Source: Bacteroidales bacterium
GTDB lineage: Bacteria > Bacteroidota > Bacteroidia > Bacteroidales > F082
Direction of reading: 5' to 3'
NCBI GenBank assembly: GCA_017394865.1
Contig: JAFPWT010000003.1
Coordinates: 1-41,784 of the forward strand
Length of the DNA stretch: 41,784 bases
Every line of letters starts with the position of its first letter. The first letter of the stretch is position 1. Made by a program: the position numbers and the translations under genes. Below are positions 23,354-31,394 of this stretch, piece by piece. The notes below the pieces were generated by a model. It was given only the letters and a program-made list of their open reading frames with translations, was not told the origin of the DNA and searched no databases.

Positions 23354-23917
23354 TTAATCGCAGAGAAGGTCGGCTTTATTAGACAGTTTGTTTCCTATGC
23401 GATCACTCTTTTTGGTGAAGGCATCTGATTCATCGTCGGTAAAAGTAGAGCCGTCGATGTTTTCTGTTTGGTCCAAGAAACGTCCTACAGCGTCGTTGAG
23501 TTCATCGCAGCTCTTTGCGCTGTTGATGGCCGACTCCAGTTCATCCAAGGCCGACATTACCTTCTCGTAGTCGCTGGCAGAGTCGTCATCTGTCTCACAT
23601 CCCCAATACTGTTGTAAAAGTTTGACTCTTTCGTCGATTCGGTTGGCTTGCTCGGAAATCAGATCGCTTTCTTCGTCGGTCATCGTCTCAGCTTCGTCGT
23701 ATTCATCCTCGACAGAGGCAAGTAGGCTGAAGAAAAACATTAATTCTGCAGTTTCCAGATCGTCGCAGGATTCGGCGCTTTTAACGTCATTTTCATACTT
23801 GTCGAGGACTTCCTTAAAGTCCAGATACTGTTTGGTGTGAGGACCGCCTGTGTTGCCGGCGAAGGCTGCCACGGTCATCATGACGATGGCAAGTGCAGTG
23901 AGCATTACTTTTTTCAT
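23354..23917 (-). CDS. Secreted helical protein with two internal repeats, unknown function
   Basis: A 187-residue exported protein with a signal peptide (to about AAFA, residue 19). The mature part is acidic and helical and contains two related copies: the first has KSAESCDDLETA then TMTDEESDLISEQANRIDERV and a Cys near its end; the second has NSAKSCDELNDA then TFTDDESDAFTKKSDRIGNKL and again a Cys. Each copy could form one disulfide. The ATG at 23917 follows the conserved leader motif; the longer frame starting in the motif is rejected. The S8 peptidase follows 17 bases later. I recognise no family. Confidence 0.75.
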   Translation of the reverse strand: MKKVMLTALAIVMMTVAAFAGNTGGPHTKQYLDFKEVLDKYENDVKSAESCDDLETAELMFFFSLLASVEDEYDEAETMTDEESDLISEQANRIDERVKLLQQYWGCETDDDSASDYEKVMSALDELESAINSAKSCDELNDAVGRFLDQTENIDGSTFTDDESDAFTKKSDRIGNKLSNKADLLCD

Positions 23918-23933
23918 TTCGATATCCCTGGTT

Positions 23934-23947
23934 CGTGTCGGGCGCAA
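23934..23947 (-). promoter_or_regulatory. Conserved leader motif TTGCGCCCGACACG (copy 2)
   Basis: Minus-strand copy of the 14-base motif also found at 17688-17701, lying between the promoter at 23958-23965 and the ATG at 23917, followed by AGGGA at the same spacing. Confidence 0.6.
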
Positions 23948-23957
23948 CTTTTAGGTG

Positions 23958-23965
23958 CAAAGATA
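23958..23965 (-). promoter_or_regulatory. Bacteroidota -7 promoter element for the repeat protein-S8 peptidase operon
   Basis: Minus-strand TATCTTTG followed by C, about 40 bases before the ATG at 23917. Confidence 0.75.
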
Positions 23966-24027
23966 AGAAAAAACATGGAAAGCACAAGTGAAAGAGTAAA
24001 GGGTTTGAGGGATTGTTGATATTTTTC

Positions 24028-24035
24028 TATCTTTG
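24028..24035 (+). promoter_or_regulatory. Bacteroidota -7 promoter element for queH
   Basis: TATCTTTG followed by C, ending only four bases before the GTG at 24040, which implies a nearly or fully leaderless message. Confidence 0.7.
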
Positions 24036-24039
24036 CGGT

Positions 24040-24612
24040 GTGAAAAAACCATTCGTCATAGAGGCTCCCGGAGGTGCAACAAAAGTGTTGCTCCATACCT
24101 GCTGTGCGCCGTGTTCGTCGGCGATCATTGAGTGTTTGATGAAGCATGGGATTACGCCCACCATATATTATTGTAATCCGAATATCTATCCACTGGAAGA
24201 GTATGAGATCCGAAAAAACGAATGCTCACGCTATGCGAAATCGCTAGGATTGGAGATCGTTGATGAGGATTATGACCACGAAAGATGGCTTCAGGAGATG
24301 AAAGGTTTGGAGCATGAACCGGAGCGAGGGTCAAGATGCCTGAAATGCTTTAAATATCGGCTGTTGAGGACGGCTCAATATGCACAGGAACATGGTTTCG
24401 CGGTGATTACCACCACGCTGGCCTCGAGTCGTTGGAAAAGCCTTGAGCAGATCGAGGAAGCAGGCCGTTTTGCTGAATCGCAGGTTCCTGATGTGACTTT
24501 CTGGGCACAAAACTGGCGCAAAGGAGGCCTGAGCGAGCGCAGAATCCAGATTATCAAGGAATACGGGTTCTACAACCAACAATACTGCGGCTGCGAGTTT
24601 TCGATGCGATAA
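24040..24612 (+). CDS. queH: Epoxyqueuosine reductase QueH
   Basis: A 190-residue protein matching QueH, the cobalamin-independent epoxyqueuosine reductase that completes queuosine in tRNA. Key motif VLLHTCCAPCSS gives three cysteines near residues 21-25, and RCLKC and QYCGCEF supply further cluster or active-site cysteines. Other marks are YYCNPNIYP, EEY-IRKNE, FAVITTTLASSRWK and the C-terminal GGLSERRIQIIKEYGFYNQQYCGC. The start is probably GTG at 24040 (reads KKPFVIEAPGG); a TTG at 24013 lies upstream of the promoter element and is rejected. A strong terminator follows at 24672-24707. Confidence 0.92.
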   Translation: MKKPFVIEAPGGATKVLLHTCCAPCSSAIIECLMKHGITPTIYYCNPNIYPLEEYEIRKNECSRYAKSLGLEIVDEDYDHERWLQEMKGLEHEPERGSRCLKCFKYRLLRTAQYAQEHGFAVITTTLASSRWKSLEQIEEAGRFAESQVPDVTFWAQNWRKGGLSERRIQIIKEYGFYNQQYCGCEFSMR

Positions 24613-24632
24613 ACACCTTTTTTCGATGTGCT

Positions 24633-24653
24633 AAATTAGAATCATTCTAATTT
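24633..24653. promoter_or_regulatory. Perfect 21-base palindrome, possible operator
   Basis: AAATTAGAAT and ATTCTAATTT flank a single central C. No T-run follows, so it is not a simple terminator. It lies about 55 bases before the -7 element of the hydrogenase operon, a position suited to a regulator-binding site. It could also be the basal part of the queH 3' end. Confidence 0.5.
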
Positions 24654-24671
24654 ACGATTACTACTTAAAAT

Positions 24672-24707
24672 AGCTTCTGTTTCGTTGAAATAGAAGCTTT
24701 TATTTTT
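24672..24707 (+). terminator. Rho-independent terminator of queH
   Basis: Twelve-pair stem: AGCTTCTGTTTC (24672-24683) with GAAATAGAAGCT (24687-24698), one G-T pair and a three-base loop, followed by TTTATTTTTT. Its 3' half and loop also contain the -33 element of the hydrogenase promoter. Confidence 0.8.
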
Positions 24708-24715
24708 TACCTTTG
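24708..24715 (+). promoter_or_regulatory. Bacteroidota -7 promoter element for the [FeFe] hydrogenase operon
   Basis: TACCTTTG followed by C, with TTG at 24685-24687 exactly 20 bases upstream. The leader of about 75 bases ends in AAGGAGA six bases before the ATG. Confidence 0.78.
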
Positions 24716-24796
24716 CACCGGTTTTCTGAACATTATTCTAAATAAAATAATAAAGAAACAAATCCAAGTAATAACCCCTAAAAAAGGAGAATTAAA

Positions 24797-25189
24797 ATGG
24801 CAAAAGTTAAGTCTTTAGCAGAACTGAAAGCAATGAGAGAAAAGCTTTCGAACAACCTCGACATCCGCGAGAAGAGCAACGACCCCGACTCCCTCGTGCA
24901 GATTAAGGTTGCCATGGCCACTTGCGGTATCGCCGCTGGTGCCAAACAAGTGATGGAACATCTGATGGAGAAGGCCGATGAGCTGAAACTCAGCATCGTC
25001 TTCACCCAGACCGGTTGCATGGGCTACTGCCACGCTGAACCGACCATCGAAGTGAAGTGCCCTGGCCGCGACCCGATCGTCTTCGGTCATGTCGACAACA
25101 CCAGAGCTGACGAAATCCTCACCAAGTACGTCATGAACAACGAGATGGTCGAGGGTGTCATCCCCGTGAACTACGAAACAATTGGTTAA
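24797..25189 (+). CDS. Thioredoxin-like [2Fe-2S] ferredoxin subunit of the hydrogenase
   Basis: A 130-residue protein with a thioredoxin-like [2Fe-2S] fold. Cluster cysteines are Cys43 (MATCGIAAGA) and the pair in TQTGCMGYCHAEP, plus a cysteine in EVKCPG, as in the small 2Fe-2S protein that precedes NuoF-like subunits in clostridial hydrogenase operons. It probably relays electrons within or to the Hyd complex. A clear Shine-Dalgarno (AAGGAGA) precedes the ATG. It is the first gene of the operon and lies 21 bases before hydB. Confidence 0.87.
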   Translation: MAKVKSLAELKAMREKLSNNLDIREKSNDPDSLVQIKVAMATCGIAAGAKQVMEHLMEKADELKLSIVFTQTGCMGYCHAEPTIEVKCPGRDPIVFGHVDNTRADEILTKYVMNNEMVEGVIPVNYETIG

Positions 25190-25210
25190 TCTTTAATTGG
25201 AGGAAATTAT

Positions 25211-27025
25211 ATGACAAAAATCAAGATGCACGTGCTCGTCTGCGGCGGTACCGGCTGCCAGGCCTCAGCAAGTGCTCAAATCATCGAGAACTTCCAGCAG
25301 ATCCTCGCTGCGAAGGGCTTGCAGGATGAAGTTCAGGTGGTCAGAACAGGTTGCTTCGGCTTCTGCGAGAAGGGACCCATCGTGAAGATCATGCCTGACA
25401 ACACTTTCTACACCCAGGTGAAGCCTGAAGATGTCGAGAAGATCATCAACGAACACATCATCAAAGGCCGTAAGGTCACCGATCTTCTTTACATGGATCC
25501 AGAGAACCGCGAGCACGTTTCCGACTCGAAGCACATGGGCTTCTATCGTAAACAGCTCCGTATCGCTCTGCGTAACTGCGGTTTCATCAACCCTGAAAAC
25601 ATCGACGAGTGCATTTCACGCGGCGGCTATGAAGCTCTCGGTAAGTGCCTCACCGAAATGACCCCCCAACAGGTCGTCGACGAAATCACCAAGTCTGGCC
25701 TCCGCGGCCGTGGTGGTGCCGGCTTCCCCACCGGTGTGAAATGGGGCCTCTGCGCAAAGAACAAATGCGATGAGATGTACGTCATCTGCAACGCCGACGA
25801 AGGCGACCCGGGTGCGTTCATGGACCGTTCCATCATGGAAGGTGACCCGCACAGCATCGTCGAGGCCATGGCCATCTGCGGCTACGCCATCGGTGCTTCC
25901 CATGGTCTGGTCTACATCCGCGCTGAATACCCGCTGGCTATTCACCGTCTGCAAATCGCCATCGCCCAGGCTCGTGAATACGGCCTCCTCGGCAATGACA
26001 TCCTCGGCACAGGCTTCAACTTCGACATCGAGCTCCGCTACGGTGCCGGCGCATTTGTCTGCGGTGAGGAAACCGCTCTGATCCACTCCATGGAAGGCAA
26101 GCGTGGTGAACCCACTCTGAAACCTCCGTTCCCGGCGGTCAGCGGCTACATGGCCAAGCCCTCCAACGTGAACAACGTGGAGACCTTCGCCAACGTGCCG
26201 ATCATCATCACCAAGGGCGCCGACTGGTTCGCCAGCATCGGCTACGAGAAGAGCAAGGGTACCAAGGTGTTCGCTTTGGCCGGCCAGATCAACAACGTCG
26301 GTCTGATCGAGGTCCCGATGGGTACCACCCTCCGCGACATCATCTACGAAATCGGTGGTGGCATTAAGGGCGGCCGTAAGTTCAAGGCTGTCCAGACTGG
26401 TGGTCCTTCAGGCGGCTGCTTGACTGAGAAGCACCTCGACACCGCTATCGACTATGAAAGCCTCGCCGCTGCCGGCTCCATGATGGGCTCTGGCGGTATG
26501 GTGGTCATGGACGACACCTCCTGCATGGTGGCCATCGCCAAGTTCTACCTCGAGTTCACCTGCGAGGAGAGTTGCGGTAAATGCTCACCCTGCCGTATCG
26601 GTAACAAACGTATGCTTGAGATCCTCACCAAGATCACGGAAGGCAACGGCACCATGGATGACCTCCAGGAGCTCCGTAACCTCGCCGCTGTGATCAAGGA
26701 CACTGCTCTATGCGGTCTGGGTCAGACCTCACCGAACCCGGTGCTCTCCACCCTCGACAACTTCTGGGACGAATACGTCGAGCACGTCGTCGACAAGAAG
26801 TGCCGCGCTGGCGTCTGCAAGAAGCTCATGAGCTATGTCATCGACAAAGATAAGTGCATCGGCTGCGGCAAGTGTGCCAAGAACTGCCCCGCTGACGCCA
26901 TCTCGAAGACCGACTACATCGCCGAAGGCCACAAGCTGCCGTCGATGGTGATCGATTCCACCAAGTGCATCAAGTGCGGTGCCTGTATCGCTGGTTGTAA
27001 GTTTGGTGCTATTTCTGTCAAATAA
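25211..27025 (+). CDS. hydB: [FeFe] hydrogenase subunit HydB (NuoF-like, NAD- and FMN-binding)
   Basis: A 604-residue flavin subunit. Order of domains: N-terminal thioredoxin-like [2Fe-2S] domain (Cys11, Cys16, Cys48, Cys52); NuoF core with the FMN/NADH site SGLRGRGGAGFPTGVKW around residues 160-178 and CNADEGDPGAFMDR; SLBB region; the [4Fe-4S] motif ESCGKCSPCRIG; and a C-terminal two-cluster ferredoxin domain (CIGCGKCAKNCP, CIKCGACIAGCK). This is the site where NADH is used in electron-bifurcating HydABC enzymes. Shine-Dalgarno GGAGG at 25199-25203. Length is in the usual 590-630 range. Confidence 0.95.
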   Translation: MTKIKMHVLVCGGTGCQASASAQIIENFQQILAAKGLQDEVQVVRTGCFGFCEKGPIVKIMPDNTFYTQVKPEDVEKIINEHIIKGRKVTDLLYMDPENREHVSDSKHMGFYRKQLRIALRNCGFINPENIDECISRGGYEALGKCLTEMTPQQVVDEITKSGLRGRGGAGFPTGVKWGLCAKNKCDEMYVICNADEGDPGAFMDRSIMEGDPHSIVEAMAICGYAIGASHGLVYIRAEYPLAIHRLQIAIAQAREYGLLGNDILGTGFNFDIELRYGAGAFVCGEETALIHSMEGKRGEPTLKPPFPAVSGYMAKPSNVNNVETFANVPIIITKGADWFASIGYEKSKGTKVFALAGQINNVGLIEVPMGTTLRDIIYEIGGGIKGGRKFKAVQTGGPSGGCLTEKHLDTAIDYESLAAAGSMMGSGGMVVMDDTSCMVAIAKFYLEFTCEESCGKCSPCRIGNKRMLEILTKITEGNGTMDDLQELRNLAAVIKDTALCGLGQTSPNPVLSTLDNFWDEYVEHVVDKKCRAGVCKKLMSYVIDKDKCIGCGKCAKNCPADAISKTDYIAEGHKLPSMVIDSTKCIKCGACIAGCKFGAISVK

Positions 27026-27045
27026 AATAGAGGAGGAGAAAAAGT

Positions 27046-28830
27046 ATGATTAACGTAACAATTGATAACAAACAGATTCAGGTCCCGGAAGGCACTACCA
27101 TTTTGAAAGCCGCCCGCATGGCCGGTATCCATATTCCTACCCTTTGCTATTTTGAACTGGCAGGAATGAAATTTGAAAACAAACCCGGTGGCTGCCGCGT
27201 TTGCGTCGTCGAAGTGACCAAAGACTTCAACGGCCGTCCGCGTCGTAACCTGGCCCCGGCTTGCGCCACCGACTGCGTGGAAGGCATGGAAGTGCTGACC
27301 CACAGCGCCCGCGTCATCAACGCCCGTCGTACCGTCGTTGAGTTGATCCTCTCCGACCACCCGACCGACTGCTTGACCTGCGCCAAGAGCGGCAACTGCG
27401 AGCTCCAGAGCCTGGCCCAGTACCTCGGCATCCGCGACATCCCGTTCAAGGGCGAACAGAGCCACTATCGCCAAGACATGTCGCCCAGCATCGTGCGCGA
27501 CATGGACAAGTGCGTCATGTGCCGCCGCTGCGAGAACATGTGTAACAACGTCCAGACCGTCGGTGCCCTGAGCGCCATCAACCGTGGCTTCAGCGCCGTC
27601 GTGGCTCCTGCCTTCGAGCAAGACCTCGTCGACTCACCGTGCGTCATGTGTGGTCAGTGCGTCCAGGTTTGCCCCGTTGGCGCTCTGACTGAGGTGGACG
27701 ACACCCGCAACGTCATGGCTGCCATCAACAATCCTAAGAAGACCGTCATCGTCAACACCGCCCCCGCCACCCGTGTGGCTCTGGGTGAAGAGTTCGGCAT
27801 GCCCGCCGGCACCATCGTCACCGGCCAGATGGCCGCTGCCCTGCGCCGCCTCGGCTTCGACTATGTGTTCGACACCGACTTCACTGCTGACCTTACCATC
27901 ATGGAAGAAGGCACGGAACTTCTCGGTCGTATCAAGAGATTCATGGAAGGCGACAAATCAGTCCGTCTGCCTATCCTGACCTCCTGCTGCCCCGGTTGGG
28001 TCAACTTCTTCGAGCACAACTTCCCCGACATGCTCGACGTTCCTTCCACCGCCAAGTCGCCTATGCAGATGTTCGGCGCTGTCGCCAAGAACTACTGGGC
28101 CGACAAGATGGGTATCAAGAGAGAAGACCTCGTCGTCGTCTCCATCATGCCTTGCTTGGCCAAGAAGTACGAAAGCAAGCGTAAGGAATTCTACAAGGAC
28201 GGCAACCCGGATATCGACTACGTGTTGACGACCCGTGAGCTGGCCCGCTTGATCAAACAGTTCAACCTCGACCTGAAGGATATGCCTTCAGAGGATTACG
28301 ACGACCCGCTCGGCGAATCCACAGGTGCTGCCGTCATCTTCGGCGCCACTGGTGGTGTGATTGAGGCTGCCACCCGTACCGCCTACGAGGTGTTCACCGG
28401 CAAACCTTGCCCGAAGATCGACTTCACTGAACTCCGTGGCATCGAGGGTATCCGCGACGCTTGGGTCGACTTTGACGGCACACCGATTCACATCGGTATC
28501 GCCCACGGTCTGTCCAACGCTCGTAAGCTCCTCGAGAGAGTGCGCGAAGGCAAGGAACAGTTCCATGCCATCGAGGTGATGGCCTGCCCCGGCGGCTGCG
28601 TCGGCGGCGCTGGTCAGCCCTACCACCATGGCAACAGTGAGATCATCAAGAAACGTACGGAAGCCATCTACCGTGAGGATGCTGGCAAACCGATCCGTAA
28701 GTCGCATGAGAATCCTTCGATCAAGAAGATCTACGAAGAGTACTTTGGTGAGCCTTGTGGTCACAAGTCACACGAACTGCTGCACACCCACTATTTCGAC
28801 AAGTCAGAACATGTCGAGATCAGCGAGTAA
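27046..28830 (+). CDS. hydA: [FeFe] hydrogenase catalytic subunit HydA
   Basis: A 594-residue catalytic subunit reducing protons to H2. N-terminal plant-type [2Fe-2S] domain (Cys34, Cys50, Cys53, Cys73), His-ligated [4Fe-4S] site (His105, Cys109, Cys112, Cys118), two [4Fe-4S] clusters (CVMCRRCENMC and CVMCGQCVQVCP), then the H-cluster domain: TSCCPGW with proton-transfer Cys314 and ligand Cys315, MPCLAKKYE with Cys370, and EVMACPGGCVGGAGQP with Cys514 and Cys518. All catalytic residues are present, unlike in the homologue at 15280. It fits the trimeric NAD/ferredoxin bifurcating type. Maturases HydE, HydF and HydG must be encoded elsewhere. Confidence 0.97.
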   Translation: MINVTIDNKQIQVPEGTTILKAARMAGIHIPTLCYFELAGMKFENKPGGCRVCVVEVTKDFNGRPRRNLAPACATDCVEGMEVLTHSARVINARRTVVELILSDHPTDCLTCAKSGNCELQSLAQYLGIRDIPFKGEQSHYRQDMSPSIVRDMDKCVMCRRCENMCNNVQTVGALSAINRGFSAVVAPAFEQDLVDSPCVMCGQCVQVCPVGALTEVDDTRNVMAAINNPKKTVIVNTAPATRVALGEEFGMPAGTIVTGQMAAALRRLGFDYVFDTDFTADLTIMEEGTELLGRIKRFMEGDKSVRLPILTSCCPGWVNFFEHNFPDMLDVPSTAKSPMQMFGAVAKNYWADKMGIKREDLVVVSIMPCLAKKYESKRKEFYKDGNPDIDYVLTTRELARLIKQFNLDLKDMPSEDYDDPLGESTGAAVIFGATGGVIEAATRTAYEVFTGKPCPKIDFTELRGIEGIRDAWVDFDGTPIHIGIAHGLSNARKLLERVREGKEQFHAIEVMACPGGCVGGAGQPYHHGNSEIIKKRTEAIYREDAGKPIRKSHENPSIKKIYEEYFGEPCGHKSHELLHTHYFDKSEHVEISE

Positions 28831-28865
28831 TTCAATAACCAGTAAATAATAGAAAGGAAATAAAT

Positions 28866-29342
28866 ATGGCAGTTATTAAATTATCAGAAGCTAAGGTTAA
28901 CTTCATCAAGGACGTCTGCAAGTCGTTTGGCAACAAGCCAGGTGAGGTCATCAATGTGCTGCACAAGGTTCAGGGCGAGTATGGCTATCTGCCTGCTGAA
29001 GTCCAGGAGCTGGTGGCTAAGGAACTGGGTATCCCGGTATCCAGAGTGTATGGCATCGTGTCGTTCTATTCGTTCTTCACCATGACGCCCAAGGGTGAGC
29101 ACCCGATCAGCGTTTGCTTGGGTACCGCCTGCTACGTGCGTGGTGCCGAGAAGGTGTTGGACGAGTTGAAGCGTCAGCTGGGCATCGGTGTCGGCGAGGT
29201 GACTCCCGACGGCAAGTTCTCACTGAACTGCCTCCGCTGCGTCGGCGCCTGCGGTCTGGCCCCCGTCATCGAAGTCGGTGAGAAGGTCTACGGCCGTATG
29301 ACCCCCGATCGCGTCAAGGACGTGCTCGCTGAATACAAATGA
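28866..29342 (+). CDS. hydC: [FeFe] hydrogenase subunit HydC (NuoE-like)
   Basis: A 158-residue thioredoxin-like [2Fe-2S] subunit of the NuoE family. Cluster cysteines lie in SVCLGTACYVRGA and LNCLRCVGACGLAPV, the normal C-x4-C ... C-x3-C pattern. It carries electrons between the flavin subunit and HydA. Here it comes last, whereas in many clostridial operons the NuoE gene is first. AAAGGAAA precedes the ATG. A strong terminator follows at 29364-29397. Confidence 0.95.
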   Translation: MAVIKLSEAKVNFIKDVCKSFGNKPGEVINVLHKVQGEYGYLPAEVQELVAKELGIPVSRVYGIVSFYSFFTMTPKGEHPISVCLGTACYVRGAEKVLDELKRQLGIGVGEVTPDGKFSLNCLRCVGACGLAPVIEVGEKVYGRMTPDRVKDVLAEYK

Positions 29343-29363
29343 TCCTATATTAATTAGGAATGT

Positions 29364-29397
29364 AAAAAACTCCGTCTCAATGAGGCGGAGTTTTTTT
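29364..29397 (+). terminator. Rho-independent terminator of the hydrogenase operon
   Basis: ACTCCGTCTC (29369-29378) pairs with GAGGCGGAGT (29382-29391) with one G-T pair and a three-base loop, flanked by A6 and T7. Confidence 0.88.
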
Positions 29398-29404
29398 ATT
29401 TTTA

Positions 29405-29412
29405 TATCTTTG
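29405..29412 (+). promoter_or_regulatory. Bacteroidota -7 promoter element for the 409-residue lipoprotein
   Basis: TATCTTTG followed by C, immediately after the hyd terminator and 24 bases before the ATG. Confidence 0.75.
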
Positions 29413-29435
29413 CAAAAACTTAACATTATAAAACC

Positions 29436-30665
29436 ATGAAAACCACTCGCTTCTTTCTCATCGGCGCCATGGCAGTGCTGCTGAGTTGCTTCGCCTCCTG
29501 CGGTAAAGACGGTCACCCCAGTAATTTCCCGGAGGGTTGCCCAAATTTCACTAAACACGCTTATGCCGGCGACTTGGTGGATGCCATGGCTCCCGGTATC
29601 TATGAATTCAAGCTCTCCGAGACTTGGGGACATTCCGCCGTACTGGCCAAAAGCACCGACGGCGGCGTGTTCTGGCTGAAAGACGTCGATTATATTGCCC
29701 CTGACCATACCAACATCATCGGATCTGCCATCTATTTCGGCTTCTATGCCACCGATAACAAAACTTCGGCGTTCAGCCTCTTCGGCGAAGTTACCAACGA
29801 TGGTAAGATCCAATACTACGACCAGCACGAGTTCCTCGATCGTACGGCTATGTACAAGGGTATCGGCAATGCGGCTGGCGAGGAAGGCGATCCGCCCTAT
29901 AACTTCGGCCTTAAAGCCTCTGAAGGCGTTCTCAACACTGTCATGGTGATGAGCCGCAGAGCCTATAACTACGACACTTTCCTTGATGAGTGGGGTGAGG
30001 TTTACGACACCGTCATCTGTGGGATCCCTGTCACACACTACTCCAATGAAGGCCATCACTTCTATGTAGATGAACACTGGCAGTGCCTGTATTATGTCAA
30101 CTATAACATGCTCAATTCGGTGACCAACCATGTGGAGCATCAGTTGCTGCATTACTATCCTGCCGGTACTTTCGAGGAGACGTATGCCAAGATCTATGAA
30201 CTTTATGGTCCTTCGCTTCCCAAGCCGGAGTGGAATACCTGCATCAAAGGCTATCGCAAGCAGGCCGACGAATGGCTCACCGACGAATATCCTCGCTCAC
30301 TTGACGGCTGGATGAAGGTGTATCACGGCCAAGGCACCATCCACGACATGGAGATCGGCCGCCGTTATACCTGGATGGCTCACGACCATGTTTGCGGTAT
30401 TACCGTGAAGATCGAGAATGTGCCTTATGAAGATGCGTTTGCCTATACGGAAGACGCCATGTCGATTTGCAACGTAATTGATGAGCATGATACCTATTTT
30501 GATGCACAACAGGGAATCTTGCATTTCGAAGGAGAATACGATCCCGAAGATATCTCAGGCATCCAATTTGGTGACTCTTATTATCATCCGGGCTACGAAA
30601 TCGACCTCAATAAAGATGGTACGTTGACGATAAAGTTTGATGTGATTAAGACTACGGTAGTGTAG
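29436..30665 (+). CDS. Secreted lipoprotein of unknown function
   Basis: A 409-residue exported protein. The signal peptide ends at LLSC, so Cys18 is the best lipidation site, with Cys22 (FASC) as an alternative. The mature part is rich in Tyr, His and Asp and contains two sections: a region to about residue 255 resembling a substrate-binding or hydrolase-like fold without a recognisable motif, and a C-terminal part (EHDTYFDAQQGILHFEGEYDPEDISGIQFGD, DLNKDGTLTIKFDV) resembling a small beta domain. I do not recognise the family. It stands alone between the hyd terminator and a convergent membrane protein gene. Confidence 0.7.
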   Translation: MKTTRFFLIGAMAVLLSCFASCGKDGHPSNFPEGCPNFTKHAYAGDLVDAMAPGIYEFKLSETWGHSAVLAKSTDGGVFWLKDVDYIAPDHTNIIGSAIYFGFYATDNKTSAFSLFGEVTNDGKIQYYDQHEFLDRTAMYKGIGNAAGEEGDPPYNFGLKASEGVLNTVMVMSRRAYNYDTFLDEWGEVYDTVICGIPVTHYSNEGHHFYVDEHWQCLYYVNYNMLNSVTNHVEHQLLHYYPAGTFEETYAKIYELYGPSLPKPEWNTCIKGYRKQADEWLTDEYPRSLDGWMKVYHGQGTIHDMEIGRRYTWMAHDHVCGITVKIENVPYEDAFAYTEDAMSICNVIDEHDTYFDAQQGILHFEGEYDPEDISGIQFGDSYYHPGYEIDLNKDGTLTIKFDVIKTTVV

Positions 30666-30680
30666 CTTAATTAGAATAGC

Positions 30681-31376
30681 TTACTTATCTTCTTTTAGTG
30701 AAAACTTGAAGAAGAATATGATTATCGTGATGTAATAGACAAGGGTTAATCCTATGCTTAGGGTGTAATTGAATTGGTGTATACTGATAAGACGCTGGAT
30801 GGGGACTCTTGATGTTAAAATAAAGTTAGAGGCCGTGTTTATAATGGATACCAATAATTGAATCAGCCTTACTATTCCGTTTGCCATGGCCCAACTGCCT
30901 GCTCCTTTTCCCAATTGACGACCCATGACGATGAAGGCAACGCCTATCAGTATCAAGTTGGCGTAAGTGAAGAATGTGTTGATGACGATGTAGTATACAT
31001 TCGAAAAGAGAATTTCCCCCCTTTCTTCAAGCGTGAAACAGATGTTGGTGATAGTGGCGAAGATGTCGAACGCTATTAATATGGATAAACCTATTATGGC
31101 GACCACTCTTGCTCCATTGTTAATATGTCCTTTCACTAAGATGAACCATATCAGAAGCAAAACAGTTGCAAGGACCTGAATGATGTCTATTATGTTAGAA
31201 ATAATTGGAAAGGCTCCTCCTATTGTCAGATTCTTGGGAAGAACTCCATCCAAAGTGTTATTCAAACATAGTGCTAGGAAAATTAATAGGGAATACAAAG
31301 CCAATACGATGTTAAAGGCTGCGATGATGATGCCTAGGGGCTTCAGGCTTTTCTTGTCTGCTACGAGTGTGCTCAT
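30681..31376 (-). CDS. Polytopic membrane protein of unknown function
   Basis: A 231-residue protein with about six transmembrane helices (for example LGIIIAAFNIVLALYSLLIF, VLATVLLLIWFILV, VAIIGLSILIAFDIFATI, ANLILIGVAFIVMG). No catalytic motif or known family is recognised. It is clearly more AT-rich than its neighbours. It lies 18 bases downstream of fprA, so it may be the last gene of that operon, or a later insertion carried by its readthrough. Confidence 0.62.
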   Translation of the reverse strand: MSTLVADKKSLKPLGIIIAAFNIVLALYSLLIFLALCLNNTLDGVLPKNLTIGGAFPIISNIIDIIQVLATVLLLIWFILVKGHINNGARVVAIIGLSILIAFDIFATITNICFTLEERGEILFSNVYYIVINTFFTYANLILIGVAFIVMGRQLGKGAGSWAMANGIVRLIQLLVSIINTASNFILTSRVPIQRLISIHQFNYTLSIGLTLVYYITIIIFFFKFSLKEDK

Positions 31377-31394
31377 AATAGGTTTATCCGGGTT

